From contig PHCL01000072.1 in NCBI GenBank assembly GCA_002842195.1, positions 1 through 6,997 of the forward strand: a DNA stretch of 6,997 bases, in the 5' to 3' direction. The position numbers and the translations under genes were made by a program. The DNA is from Betaproteobacteria bacterium HGW-Betaproteobacteria-20. Lineage in GTDB: Bacteria; Pseudomonadota; Gammaproteobacteria; Burkholderiales; Methylophilaceae. The notes under the pieces were generated by a model, which saw only the letters and a program-made list of their open reading frames with translations, searched no databases and was not told the DNA's origin. This document shows positions 1 through 5,701 of the stretch, in pieces (position 1 is the first letter of the stretch; each line of letters opens with the position of its first letter).

Positions 1-260
1 CATACGCCACCATAATCACGCGCCAATCCAAAATTCAAAAAGATACTTTTAGCATGGCCAATATGCAAATATCCATTTGGTTCCGGTGGAAAGCGTGTGC
101 GGATTTTTGCAGCATCTAATTCGGCAGTCGCATGGTGCGCTGCATCGCCAGGGCTGCCTGCCCATTTTCGCGTTTGGTAAACGCCTTGCTCAATATCTTT
201 TTCCACTATCGCGCGAATAAAATTAGAACCTAGTGGAATGGGTGTTTTTTCTGATGCCAT
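1..260 (-). CDS. glnS: Glutaminyl-tRNA synthetase, N-terminal part (runs off the left edge)
   Basis: Reading the minus strand from ATG at 260 gives 86 codons without a stop, continuing past base 1. The enzyme charges tRNA-Gln with glutamine using ATP, in the cytoplasm (class I aminoacyl-tRNA synthetase). The peptide contains [18 protein letters not shown] at about residues 55-72. This is the GlnS version of the class I signature, with HIGH at 66-69, followed by [26 protein letters not shown] near the start also fits the GlnS N-terminus. Compared with E. coli GlnS as I remember it, HIGH lies roughly 25 residues later, because of an extra stretch ([20 protein letters not shown], about 28-47) between the first helix and the Rossmann core. 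No strong Shine-Dalgarno precedes the ATG. The gene is divergent from birA, and the KMSKS loop and anticodon-binding domains lie outside the window. Confidence 0.95.
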   Translation of the reverse strand, partial: MASEKTPIPLGSNFIRAIVEKDIEQGVYQTRKWAGSPGDAAHHATAELDAAKIRTRFPPEPNGYLHIGHAKSIFLNFGLARDYGGV

Positions 261-316
261 GATTTTTACTTAACATTTAAACAAAATAATGGTGCTTATT
301 TTACACTGTAATTTTT

Positions 317-392
317 ATCATTCCGATGAAAGTCGGAATTCGGTGATTTATTATTAATAAAGAAGCTGGATTCTGAGCTTCATCGGAATGAT
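317..392. repeat. Palindromic repeat pair in the glnS/birA divergent spacer
   Basis: A perfect 14-base inverted repeat lies at 317-330 (ATCATTCCGATGAA) and 379-392 (TTCATCGGAATGAT). Imperfect similarity continues inward. Each half can also fold alone: ATTCCGA (320-326) pairs with TCGGAAT (333-339) around a 6-base loop, and the right half does the same with one G-T wobble. This two-hairpin, head-to-head layout matches REP/BIME-type intergenic repeats, and the ATTCC..GAAAG..GGAAT core resembles a repeat type common in proteobacterial spacers. The rest of the 261-438 spacer must hold both divergent promoters. I found no convincing -35/-10 pair in it. Confidence 0.75.
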
Positions 393-438
393 GGCTTGTG
401 TGTTGTAAACCAGGCCTGTGTTAATATCCAGCTTGATT

Positions 439-1434
439 ATGAACAATTTAACTTTCCCTATTTTAAAGCTGTTGGCGGATGGCAAATTTCACTCTGGCGA
501 GGATATTGCCCGACAACTGAAAGTCTCGCGTGCTACGGTTTGGAACGCGCTGCAATACGCAGATAAACTAGGTATCGAGGTTTTTTCAGTACGTGGTCGC
601 GGCTATAAATTGCCACAAGCAGTCACATTACTAGATGAGCAAGTAATCTTGAATATGCTTGGTGAGCAGCGGATATGGCTAAAACTGGAGATTCATGATC
701 ATTTAGAATCCACCAATACCTATTTAATGAAAAAATTAAGTGACGGACAATCCCACGCAAACTGTGTCGCAGCCAACTTGCAAACCAATGGTCGCGGCAG
801 ACGCGGTCGCACCTGGCAAGCAGGCTTGGGGGTGAGTTTAACTTTTTCATTATTGTGGCGTTTTCCGTGTGGCGCCTCCGCATTATCTGGTTTAAGTTTG
901 GCGGTGGGCGTTGCTCTGGTTCGCGCCCTGCATAGCTTTGGCATCACCCAGGCGCAACTCAAATGGCCAAATGACGTACTGGTTGTTGACAAAAATATGC
1001 GTCGTGAAAAATTGGCGGGAATATTGATTGAGTTGCAAGGTGATATGGAAGGCCCAAGCACTGCAATAATCGGCGTGGGTGTAAATTTAAATCTGTCAGA
1101 AAAAATCAAACAACAAATTGACCAACCAGCGATTGATTTAGCTAGCGTTGCTACTCACACCATCAACCCAAACGAACTACTAGGCGTTTTGCTTAAAAAT
1201 TTGCTAGAAGTGCTGGAAAATTTTGAACAGAATGGTTTTGCGAATATGTATGATGAATGGGTAACGCATCATGCGTATCACCTGCAACAAGTGCGTATGT
1301 TAATGCCAGATGGACGCGAAATATTGGGAATGGTGCAAGGCATTGCTGAGGACGGAAATTTACTAGTTGAAACCAGTAACGGCTTACAGCGGTTTGCTTC
1401 GGGTGAAATTAGCTTACGTGATGTTGTTTTGTAG
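439..1434 (+). CDS. birA: Biotin--[acetyl-CoA-carboxylase] ligase / biotin operon repressor BirA
   Basis: BirA joins biotin to AMP and transfers it to the carrier subunit of acetyl-CoA carboxylase. Forms with an N-terminal DNA-binding domain also repress biotin synthesis genes. Counting from ATG 439 (331 residues; E. coli BirA has 321), a winged helix-turn-helix spans about 5-58 (HSGEDIARQLKVSRATVWNA). The catalytic domain follows, with ESTN at 90-93, the biotinyl-AMP loop GRGRRGR at 118-124, KWPND at 175-179, the KLAGILIE lysine at 191 and GVGVNLN after it. The C-terminal SH3-like domain includes GMVQGIAEDGNLLVE. The ATG at 439 is preferred because family members begin close to the FPILKLLADG helix. 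A GTG at 418 would add seven residues, and neither start has a strong ribosome binding site. The N-terminal domain makes this the regulatory, class II form. The gene lies alone on its strand, convergent with the receptor gene. Confidence 0.95.
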   Translation: MNNLTFPILKLLADGKFHSGEDIARQLKVSRATVWNALQYADKLGIEVFSVRGRGYKLPQAVTLLDEQVILNMLGEQRIWLKLEIHDHLESTNTYLMKKLSDGQSHANCVAANLQTNGRGRRGRTWQAGLGVSLTFSLLWRFPCGASALSGLSLAVGVALVRALHSFGITQAQLKWPNDVLVVDKNMRREKLAGILIELQGDMEGPSTAIIGVGVNLNLSEKIKQQIDQPAIDLASVATHTINPNELLGVLLKNLLEVLENFEQNGFANMYDEWVTHHAYHLQQVRMLMPDGREILGMVQGIAEDGNLLVETSNGLQRFASGEISLRDVVL

Positions 1435-1499
1435 ATGCGGGTGTTCAGGCGCCTTCTCATACGAATAATATGCTTCTGCAGATATATTTTATGGGGAAT

Positions 1500-1524
1500 G
1501 CTAAGCGCTGGTATTGCGCTTAGC
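1500..1524. repeat. 9-bp perfect hairpin, copy 1 of a bracketing repeat
   Basis: GCTAAGCGC (1500-1508) and GCGCTTAGC (1516-1524) pair perfectly around the 7-base loop TGGTATT. The 19 bases at 1506-1524 recur exactly at 1735-1753. No T-run follows on either strand, so it is not a textbook intrinsic terminator. It is the first strong hairpin downstream of birA. Confidence 0.85.
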
Positions 1525-1527
1525 CAA

Positions 1528-1600
1528 GTAGGGTGGGGTTTTAACCCCACGCGTTACGACTTTGCAACGCCTCTGCGTGGGGTTAAAACCCCACCCCTAC
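1528..1600. repeat. GTGGGGTT-type inverted repeat pair (REP/BIME-like)
   Basis: The left arm (1528-1552) and the right arm (1575-1600) are reverse complements except for one extra G/C in the right arm. Each arm is itself a near-palindrome. GTGGGGTT (1533-1540) pairs with AACCCCAC (1543-1550) around TT, and the right arm repeats this at 1577-1594 around AA. The 22-base middle contains a further small stem, GCGTT/AACGC (1551-1555 with 1566-1570). Two self-folding units in head-to-head orientation are typical of repetitive extragenic palindromes mobilised by RAYT (REP-associated tyrosine) transposases. No such transposase is in the window. Confidence 0.85.
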
Positions 1601-1634
1601 AAAATCTCAATTCTCCCCATTGATTAATGACTAC

Positions 1635-1731
1635 AGCAAGCGTAGCCTTAATGGAGCAAAGCGAAATCAAGGTATGTCGAATCATTCAATTACCCTCGAT
1701 TTCATTACATTGCATTGAGGCTACGCTTGCT
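1635..1731. repeat. AGCAAGCGTAGCC-type inverted repeat pair
   Basis: The outer 14 bases AGCAAGCGTAGCCT (1635-1648) return as AGGCTACGCTTGCT at 1718-1731. Weaker inverted similarity continues inward, including GAAATC at 1662-1667 against GATTTC at 1698-1703. Each arm can form its own stem: CCTTxAT with ATxAAGG on the left, CCTCxAT with ATxGAGG on the right arm read in reverse complement. The GTAGCC..GGAGC..AAGCG..AATC..GG layout resembles a repeat type scattered through many proteobacterial spacers. The type is recognised from memory, not from a search. Confidence 0.75.
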
Positions 1732-1756
1732 AATCGCTGGTATTGCGCTTAGCAAG
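1726..1756. repeat. Bracketing hairpin, copy 2 (12-bp stem, one mismatch)
   Basis: CTTGCTAATCGC (1726-1737) pairs with GCGCTTAGCAAG (1745-1756) with one mismatch, around the same TGGTATT loop as the copy at 1500-1524. It overlaps the right end of the preceding repeat by six bases. It is also the first strong hairpin downstream of the receptor stop on the minus strand, where it could limit transcription, although no T-run follows. Confidence 0.75.
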
Positions 1757-1782
1757 TCTGAATGACTGTGATGCAAATATAC

Positions 1783-4014
1783 TTAATACTTTAGCGTTAG
1801 TCCTACATTCACTGAACGACCAATACCCGGCACCGTCACTCCATGCAACACACCTGTACCCATCGTTGCACCTTGTCCAAGATACGCCCCGCCTAATGGA
1901 TCTGCATAGAATTTATCAAATACGTTTTCAACACCTAAGTCTAAACGCGCGTATTTCCATTCATAACTACTGTAAATATTAACTAAGCCATAACCTGCCG
2001 TTTTAAGTTCTTTACGCATGGCTTGCACATTGTTTTTACTATCTACCAGCTTGGTTTGAATAGTGTTAGTCCAACCACCGAGTCTGTGTTCAAGCGCAAA
2101 TTTGGCATTGAGTGGCATAATGTTGTATAAATCATCGCCTGTATCGAGATTTTTACCACGTACATAATTTAACGCGCCTATAGCACTCAAGCTACCAAAG
2201 CCGCCGCCACGGAATAACGACATTTGTCCTGATACATCCACACCATATAGACGTGCAGTTTGATTATCTAAACTTAAGTTCACAAAGCCATCAGTTCTAG
2301 CGGCGCACACTTTTCCTACCTTGGCACACGCGACGGCGTCAATGTAATCATCCACATAAGTTATGTAAGGTGTGGCTGTAAGCTGCCAGTCTTGTTGTAC
2401 TGCATCGCGCCAGTTAGCGGTTGCGCTCAAGGTATGAGCGGTTTCAGCTTTTAACTTCAAATTACCTACGTAGCCATTGCCATCACCATATAGGTTATTC
2501 ATGTTCATCACCATGGTGTTGCTATTAGCCCAGGCAAAGCGCTCATACACATTCGGCGAACGCGTTTTCATGGCGTAGCCTGCCTCATAGGTTTGACTAG
2601 CATCTGGGGTGAAGCGTACCAATGCCGTGCTATCGACATTATTATCGGTTTTAGAGCGGTCTGACTTATTAAAAACTGTGGCTGCCGCGCCATACATCAG
2701 GACGTTGTAGCCTTGTACATTACCTGCATTCATTTTCACTGTGCTACTACGCAAACCTAATAGCGACAACCATTGTGTATTCCACTTGGCTTCCCATTCT
2801 GCAAACACATCGTAACGATCACGTTGCCCGTTGTTGACATTCCAAAAAGTATTTGGCGACATCGCTGGTGCAGGTGGAGAGGCTCGCCAGTAGTCATCTA
2901 AACGATAGCGCTGATATTCTGTACCTACACGCAATACGTCACGCTGTGAAAGATTGATGTCACCTTGCACATTAACACCCGAGGTTTTGCCTTCGGTATC
3001 CATGGGCATTCCCGCCACCTTGCCTGTGGCACCATACCAAAACAATTTATCGTCACCAAATTGCATGCTGTGACGTGTTCTTTCATGATAAGCACGTGCG
3101 GCTAAGTTTCCCCACCCATACTGCCCAGCGTAGCTCAGGTTGTATTGCTGGCTATCATTATCTGTCATATCCATGCGCTGATTCACGAAACCTTGAGAAG
3201 GAATATCTTGCCAGCCTAATTTTAGCTCTAACAAATGATTATCAAGATTTACGCCAAATGCCAATGCCTGGTTGCGAGATTTATAGTAACTAGAACCAAC
3301 TTCGTCTCCTGCAAGATGCCCCCTATCTTTGGTTCTATCAGTAGAGGCATTTACAGCCGCTAAACCCGACGGTTTGAATTTACCGCCAGCCTTATAATTA
3401 TTGGCTTCAACGGTTGAACCTGTATATCGCATATAAGCTTTATCATTCGCAACACTGGTAGATAAATTTATACCGCGTGCATCATTATTGCTACGATAAA
3501 ACGTACCCATTTGCGCATTAATCAGCAAATCCTGTCCTGCCTGGGAAAATTCCGGCGCAGCAGAATTCACTAATATGGTACCTGCAATGCTATCTCCACC
3601 CACACTCACGGGCGTGATGCCAGCGAATACTTTAATATTATTTACATTGCTTAGGTCAATATATGAAAGCGGCGGCGTCATGTGGTTAGCACAGCTCGAA
3701 ATTAAATCCATTCCATCGACTTTAATGCGGATGCGGTCATCAGCCAGACCGTGAATCACGGGTAAACTGGATACACCACCTGCACGATACAAACTTATGC
3801 CTGGTTCATCACTTAACAGCGATGCGGTATCACTGGTTTCACGGAATGAGGGACTACTTTCATATAATCTCGCGGCACGCACTTCTACACCGGGCAATAT
3901 TAAATCTTCAGCAAAGGCTATACCTGAAATAACGCACAACAAACATGATGCTAAAATATTTGATGTTAAAATGCCGGACAAAATATTTTTTTTAAACTTG
4001 AACTGCTGCATCAT
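1783..4014 (-). CDS. TonB-dependent outer-membrane receptor, probable copper type (OprC/NosA-like)
   Basis: This 743-residue protein is a plugged beta-barrel that should import a ligand across the outer membrane using TonB-ExbBD energy. A signal peptide covers residues 1-35 (lysines, hydrophobic run, AFA/ED cleavage). A TonB-box-like stretch (LPGVEVRA) follows at about 40-47, then the plug to about 155 (EPGISLYRAGG, VDGMDL, GGDSIAGTILVNS). The barrel ends in LTLKY with a C-terminal aromatic, as outer-membrane barrels do. CANHM at 108-112 and HSM at 315-317 reproduce the CxxxM and HxM motifs that form the copper site of Pseudomonas OprC. Met-rich spots (MDM 281-283, MPM 336-338, MVMNM 501-505) also fit copper. 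Cys563 and Cys570 could form a loop disulfide. AAAAAGG lies 7 bases before the ATG at 4014. The receptor class is near certain; copper is inferred from motifs. A haem, siderophore or other metal receptor remains possible. Confidence 0.93.
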   Translation of the reverse strand: MMQQFKFKKNILSGILTSNILASCLLCVISGIAFAEDLILPGVEVRAARLYESSPSFRETSDTASLLSDEPGISLYRAGGVSSLPVIHGLADDRIRIKVDGMDLISSCANHMTPPLSYIDLSNVNNIKVFAGITPVSVGGDSIAGTILVNSAAPEFSQAGQDLLINAQMGTFYRSNNDARGINLSTSVANDKAYMRYTGSTVEANNYKAGGKFKPSGLAAVNASTDRTKDRGHLAGDEVGSSYYKSRNQALAFGVNLDNHLLELKLGWQDIPSQGFVNQRMDMTDNDSQQYNLSYAGQYGWGNLAARAYHERTRHSMQFGDDKLFWYGATGKVAGMPMDTEGKTSGVNVQGDINLSQRDVLRVGTEYQRYRLDDYWRASPPAPAMSPNTFWNVNNGQRDRYDVFAEWEAKWNTQWLSLLGLRSSTVKMNAGNVQGYNVLMYGAAATVFNKSDRSKTDNNVDSTALVRFTPDASQTYEAGYAMKTRSPNVYERFAWANSNTMVMNMNNLYGDGNGYVGNLKLKAETAHTLSATANWRDAVQQDWQLTATPYITYVDDYIDAVACAKVGKVCAARTDGFVNLSLDNQTARLYGVDVSGQMSLFRGGGFGSLSAIGALNYVRGKNLDTGDDLYNIMPLNAKFALEHRLGGWTNTIQTKLVDSKNNVQAMRKELKTAGYGLVNIYSSYEWKYARLDLGVENVFDKFYADPLGGAYLGQGATMGTGVLHGVTVPGIGRSVNVGLTLKY

Positions 4015-4021
4015 ATAATAA

Positions 4022-4028
4022 CCTTTTT
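4022..4028 (-). promoter_or_regulatory. Ribosome binding site of the receptor gene
   Basis: The minus strand reads AAAAAGG, with seven bases between it and the ATG at 4014. It is the clearest Shine-Dalgarno in the window and favours the first of the two adjacent ATG codons (4014 and 4011) as the start. Confidence 0.6.
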
Positions 4029-4040
4029 AAATAAATGGCT

Positions 4041-4069
4041 ATTCTACTTTTTTAAAATAATATTGAGAA
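4041..4069 (-). promoter_or_regulatory. Candidate sigma70 promoter for the receptor gene
   Basis: On the minus strand, TTCTCA (4069-4064, 4 of 6 to TTGACA) and TAGAAT (4046-4041, 5 of 6 to TATAAT) are separated by 17 AT-rich bases. Transcription would start near 4034, giving a leader of about 20 bases that carries the ribosome binding site. No Fur- or Zur-like box is evident. Confidence 0.4.
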
Positions 4070-4072
4070 TGT

Positions 4073-4083
4073 GACATGATGTC
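4073..4083. promoter_or_regulatory. Short palindrome in the receptor/coaX divergent spacer
   Basis: GACATGATGTC is a perfect 5+1+5 palindrome three bases upstream of the candidate receptor -35. It also overlaps a possible weak plus-strand -35 for coaX (GTGACA, 4071-4076, with CCTAAT at 4093-4098). Its position suits an operator acting on one or both divergent genes. Short palindromes occur by chance, and I cannot match this one to a known regulator. Confidence 0.25.
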
Positions 4084-4116
4084 GCACCTAGCCCTAATGT
4101 TTCAGGTTAAACACAT

Positions 4117-4851
4117 ATGCTATTAACGATAGATGCTGGCAACACCCGCGTTAAATGGGGGGTATTCAATGCTGAAGGCATCATGCTTGAGTATGGCGCG
4201 TGCCTGAACGCAGACCTGACAACAGTGCAGTTGCCAAAAGCAGCCTGCGCGGTTGTTTCAAATGTTGCCGGTGATAAAGTAAAGGCACTGCTTGAAAAAT
4301 TATTGGTTAACTATTTTCAAGTCAATTGGGTAAAAGCGCAAACTACAGCTTGCGGTGTGACCAATGCTTATGTAGAGGCAGAGACACTAGGCACAGATCG
4401 CTGGGCAGCACTGATTGCAGCGTGGCACATAAGCCAAAAACCTAGCGTTGTAGTAAACGCTGGCACAGCCATTACGATAGATGTTTTAAATGCTACTGGC
4501 ATTTTTTTGGGTGGCACCATCATGCCTGGTCTGCGTCTGATGCGCGAATCGCTTAACCGTAACGCTGCCAGGTTATCTGTGGGTGTGGGTGAAGTCAAAG
4601 CGTTTCCAATCAATACGCAAGATGCTATTGAAACAGGTTGCATGAATGCCGCTTTGGCTTCAATCATGATGATGGCTGAGCGCATGCAAAGTCACCACGG
4701 CAGCCCGCCAGCCATTATAATCACAGGTGGCGACGCACAAATTATTAAAGATAATTTAATCGCCAGCATAACAAACCACACGCTAATCGTTGATAATTTG
4801 GTTTTACAGGGTTTGTATCTGCTAGAAAAACTGAGAACTCAAGATGCTTGA
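4117..4851 (+). CDS. coaX: Type III pantothenate kinase CoaX
   Basis: CoaX phosphorylates pantothenate to 4'-phosphopantothenate, the first step of coenzyme A synthesis, in the cytoplasm. It replaces the unrelated CoaA used by E. coli. The 244 residues carry the ASKHA-fold (acetate kinase/Hsp70/actin) signatures of type III enzymes. The N-terminal phosphate loop DAGNTRVKWG is at 6-15, GTDRW at 92-96 with the family's active-site aspartate at 94, NAGTAITID at 114-122, GGTIMPG at 132-138 and the late ITGGDA. The length is typical. The ATG at 4117 is fixed by the DxGNT motif right behind it, with AGG ten bases upstream. Its stop lies 32 bases before the probable start of the SPOR gene, so the two are likely cotranscribed. 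In related bacteria coaX commonly follows birA directly; here a receptor gene and repeats lie between. Confidence 0.95.
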   Translation: MLLTIDAGNTRVKWGVFNAEGIMLEYGACLNADLTTVQLPKAACAVVSNVAGDKVKALLEKLLVNYFQVNWVKAQTTACGVTNAYVEAETLGTDRWAALIAAWHISQKPSVVVNAGTAITIDVLNATGIFLGGTIMPGLRLMRESLNRNAARLSVGVGEVKAFPINTQDAIETGCMNAALASIMMMAERMQSHHGSPPAIIITGGDAQIIKDNLIASITNHTLIVDNLVLQGLYLLEKLRTQDA

Positions 4852-4883
4852 AATCTCAAAATATTATAATAAAGCGAACGGTA

Positions 4884-5585
4884 ATGAAAAAAATAGTTTG
4901 GTTGTTAGTATTCATCAACATAGGCCTATTTGCCTATTTTAATTTAGAACACATTATCCCTGGTGCACCGAAAGCAACGCGAGCAGAGATAAATCCTGAA
5001 AAAATCAACGTATTGTCACCACAGCAAATCAATGCCTTGCCAAAAAAATCGGCTGGGGCGCTTACGCCAGATGCAGTCTCTACCAATGCGGTTGCGACCT
5101 CAACTGCGAACGTAGAAGCCTCATGCTATGAATGGGGTATATTTTCAACCGTTAGTCTTGGCAACGCACAAAGAGCCGCCTCTAATTTATTGTTACAGCC
5201 TACCGTAAAAGAGCAGACTTCATTAGAAGCCAAACGTTTTTGGGTGTACAAACCACCGATGAAATCAGCTGAGGCAGCACAAGCCAAGGCCTTGGAATTA
5301 AAAGCACTGGGAGTTCAGGAGTTATTTGTGATACAAAATTCTAGATGGAAAAATGCCATTTCATTCGGCGTTTTTGAAGATGAGAAACTTGCCAGCAGTT
5401 TATTAAATGAACTAAAAGCCAAAGGCGTAAAAGATGTTGTAAAAGCTTTGCGTAGTCAAGGTCGCGGACACGCCAGTTTATTATTTAACAAGCTTACCGA
5501 TGCCGATGCCGTAGCCCTCAAAAAACTAAAGCCTGATTTCCCTGAAGCAAATCTAAAGGTTGTCAGTTGTGAGGCATCACAATAA
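4884..5585 (+). CDS. Membrane-anchored SPOR-domain protein
   Basis: From ATG 4884 this is a 233-residue protein. It has a single N-terminal membrane helix at about 3-20 (IVWLLVFINIGLFAYF) with lysines at 2-3 on the cytoplasmic side, a low-complexity Pro/Ala/Thr linker at about 25-78, and a periplasmic C-terminal domain. Residues about 116-190 resemble a SPOR fold: FWVYKPPMKSAEAAQ, a helix, ELFVIQNSRWKNAISFGVF, a second helix and the closing GVKDVVKAL. SPOR domains bind denuded peptidoglycan, usually at the division site, so a cell-wall role is inferred. Cys81 (CYEWGIFS) and Cys229 flank the domain and could form a disulfide. Such a gene often follows coaX in betaproteobacteria. A TTG at 4848 overlapping the coaX stop would add 12 residues, but it would displace the membrane helix from the N-terminus. 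Neither start has a good ribosome binding site. Confidence 0.8.
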   Translation: MKKIVWLLVFINIGLFAYFNLEHIIPGAPKATRAEINPEKINVLSPQQINALPKKSAGALTPDAVSTNAVATSTANVEASCYEWGIFSTVSLGNAQRAASNLLLQPTVKEQTSLEAKRFWVYKPPMKSAEAAQAKALELKALGVQELFVIQNSRWKNAISFGVFEDEKLASSLLNELKAKGVKDVVKALRSQGRGHASLLFNKLTDADAVALKKLKPDFPEANLKVVSCEASQ

Positions 5586-5659
5586 AGGCAATACTCACTT
5601 ATTCAGCACTTTTCAAAGCTTTTTTAGGTTCTTCACGGACCAAACAGCTCGTCTTCCAC

Positions 5660-5665
5660 TATAAT
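5660..5665 (+). promoter_or_regulatory. Consensus -10 box upstream of surE
   Basis: TATAAT matches the sigma70 -10 consensus exactly and lies 32 bases before the surE ATG. No good -35 sits 16-18 bases upstream (the sequence there is near GGACCA), so it may be a weak or activator-dependent promoter. Transcription would begin about 5672. The 112-base spacer otherwise holds only an AAAGCTTTTTT stretch, too short a stem to call a terminator. Confidence 0.4.
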
Positions 5666-5671
5666 TTACAC

Positions 5672-5701
5672 ATGAAAAGCGCATTAGCAAATAACGTATG
5701 A
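5672..5701 (+). CDS. Possible 9-codon leader peptide coupled to surE
   Basis: ATG at 5672 opens a frame encoding MKSALANNV, whose TGA (5699-5701) overlaps the surE ATG as ATGA. If the TATAAT at 5660-5665 is used, transcription would start almost at this ATG, making the mini-frame leaderless. It could couple translation into surE, which has no visible Shine-Dalgarno. A frame this short can arise by chance, and nothing else supports it. Confidence 0.2.
   Translation: MKSALANNV

Larger units (their letters stand above)
1435..1782. other. Convergent birA/receptor spacer filled with palindromic repeats
   Basis: This 348-base gap separates the birA stop from the receptor stop on the opposite strand. 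Nearly all of 1500-1756 consists of the inverted repeats listed separately. The remainder (1435-1499 and 1757-1782) shows nothing recognisable. Neither gene has a classic intrinsic terminator (GC stem plus T-run) here, so the repeat hairpins may serve as bidirectional transcription barriers or 3'-end protectors. That role is inferred from position. A 62-codon frame starting at 1435 is mostly translated repeat, and I do not regard it as a gene. Confidence 0.7.

Noticed and set aside
418..438. GTG at 418 as the birA start, adding seven residues.
   Set aside because: Family members start close to the FPILKLLADG helix, and ATG 439 gives the normal N-terminus. The extension has no supporting Shine-Dalgarno. 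It cannot be excluded outright.
720..1109. Long antisense frames inside birA, coaX and surE, and plus-strand frames inside the receptor.
   Set aside because: They lie wholly inside well-supported genes, lack recognisable motifs and start signals, and are explained as shadow frames.
1435..1623. A 62-codon plus-strand frame starting immediately after the birA stop.
   Set aside because: Its second half is translated palindromic repeat (VGWGFNP..GVKTPPL), it has no ribosome binding site, and the first half resembles nothing. Frames of this kind are common false genes over repeats.
1726..1756. Hairpin after the receptor gene, considered as a classic Rho-independent terminator.
   Set aside because: No T-run follows on the minus strand. 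It may still slow polymerase, so it is listed only as a repeat.
1500..1756. CRISPR array or terminal repeats of an insertion sequence.
   Set aside because: The repeats are inverted pairs of different families without regular spacers, and no transposase frame lies between or beside them. The 19-base direct repeat does not flank the receptor gene, so it is not a target-site duplication for it.
4848..4883. TTG at 4848 overlapping the coaX stop, as the start of the SPOR gene.
   Set aside because: The overlap is attractive, but the added residues would put a charged stretch before the membrane helix. ATG 4884 gives a typical MKK-hydrophobic N-terminus.
5605..5630. T-rich stretch after the SPOR gene, considered as an intrinsic terminator.
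   Set aside because: The only stem is AAAGCTTT, too short and AT-rich to be convincing.
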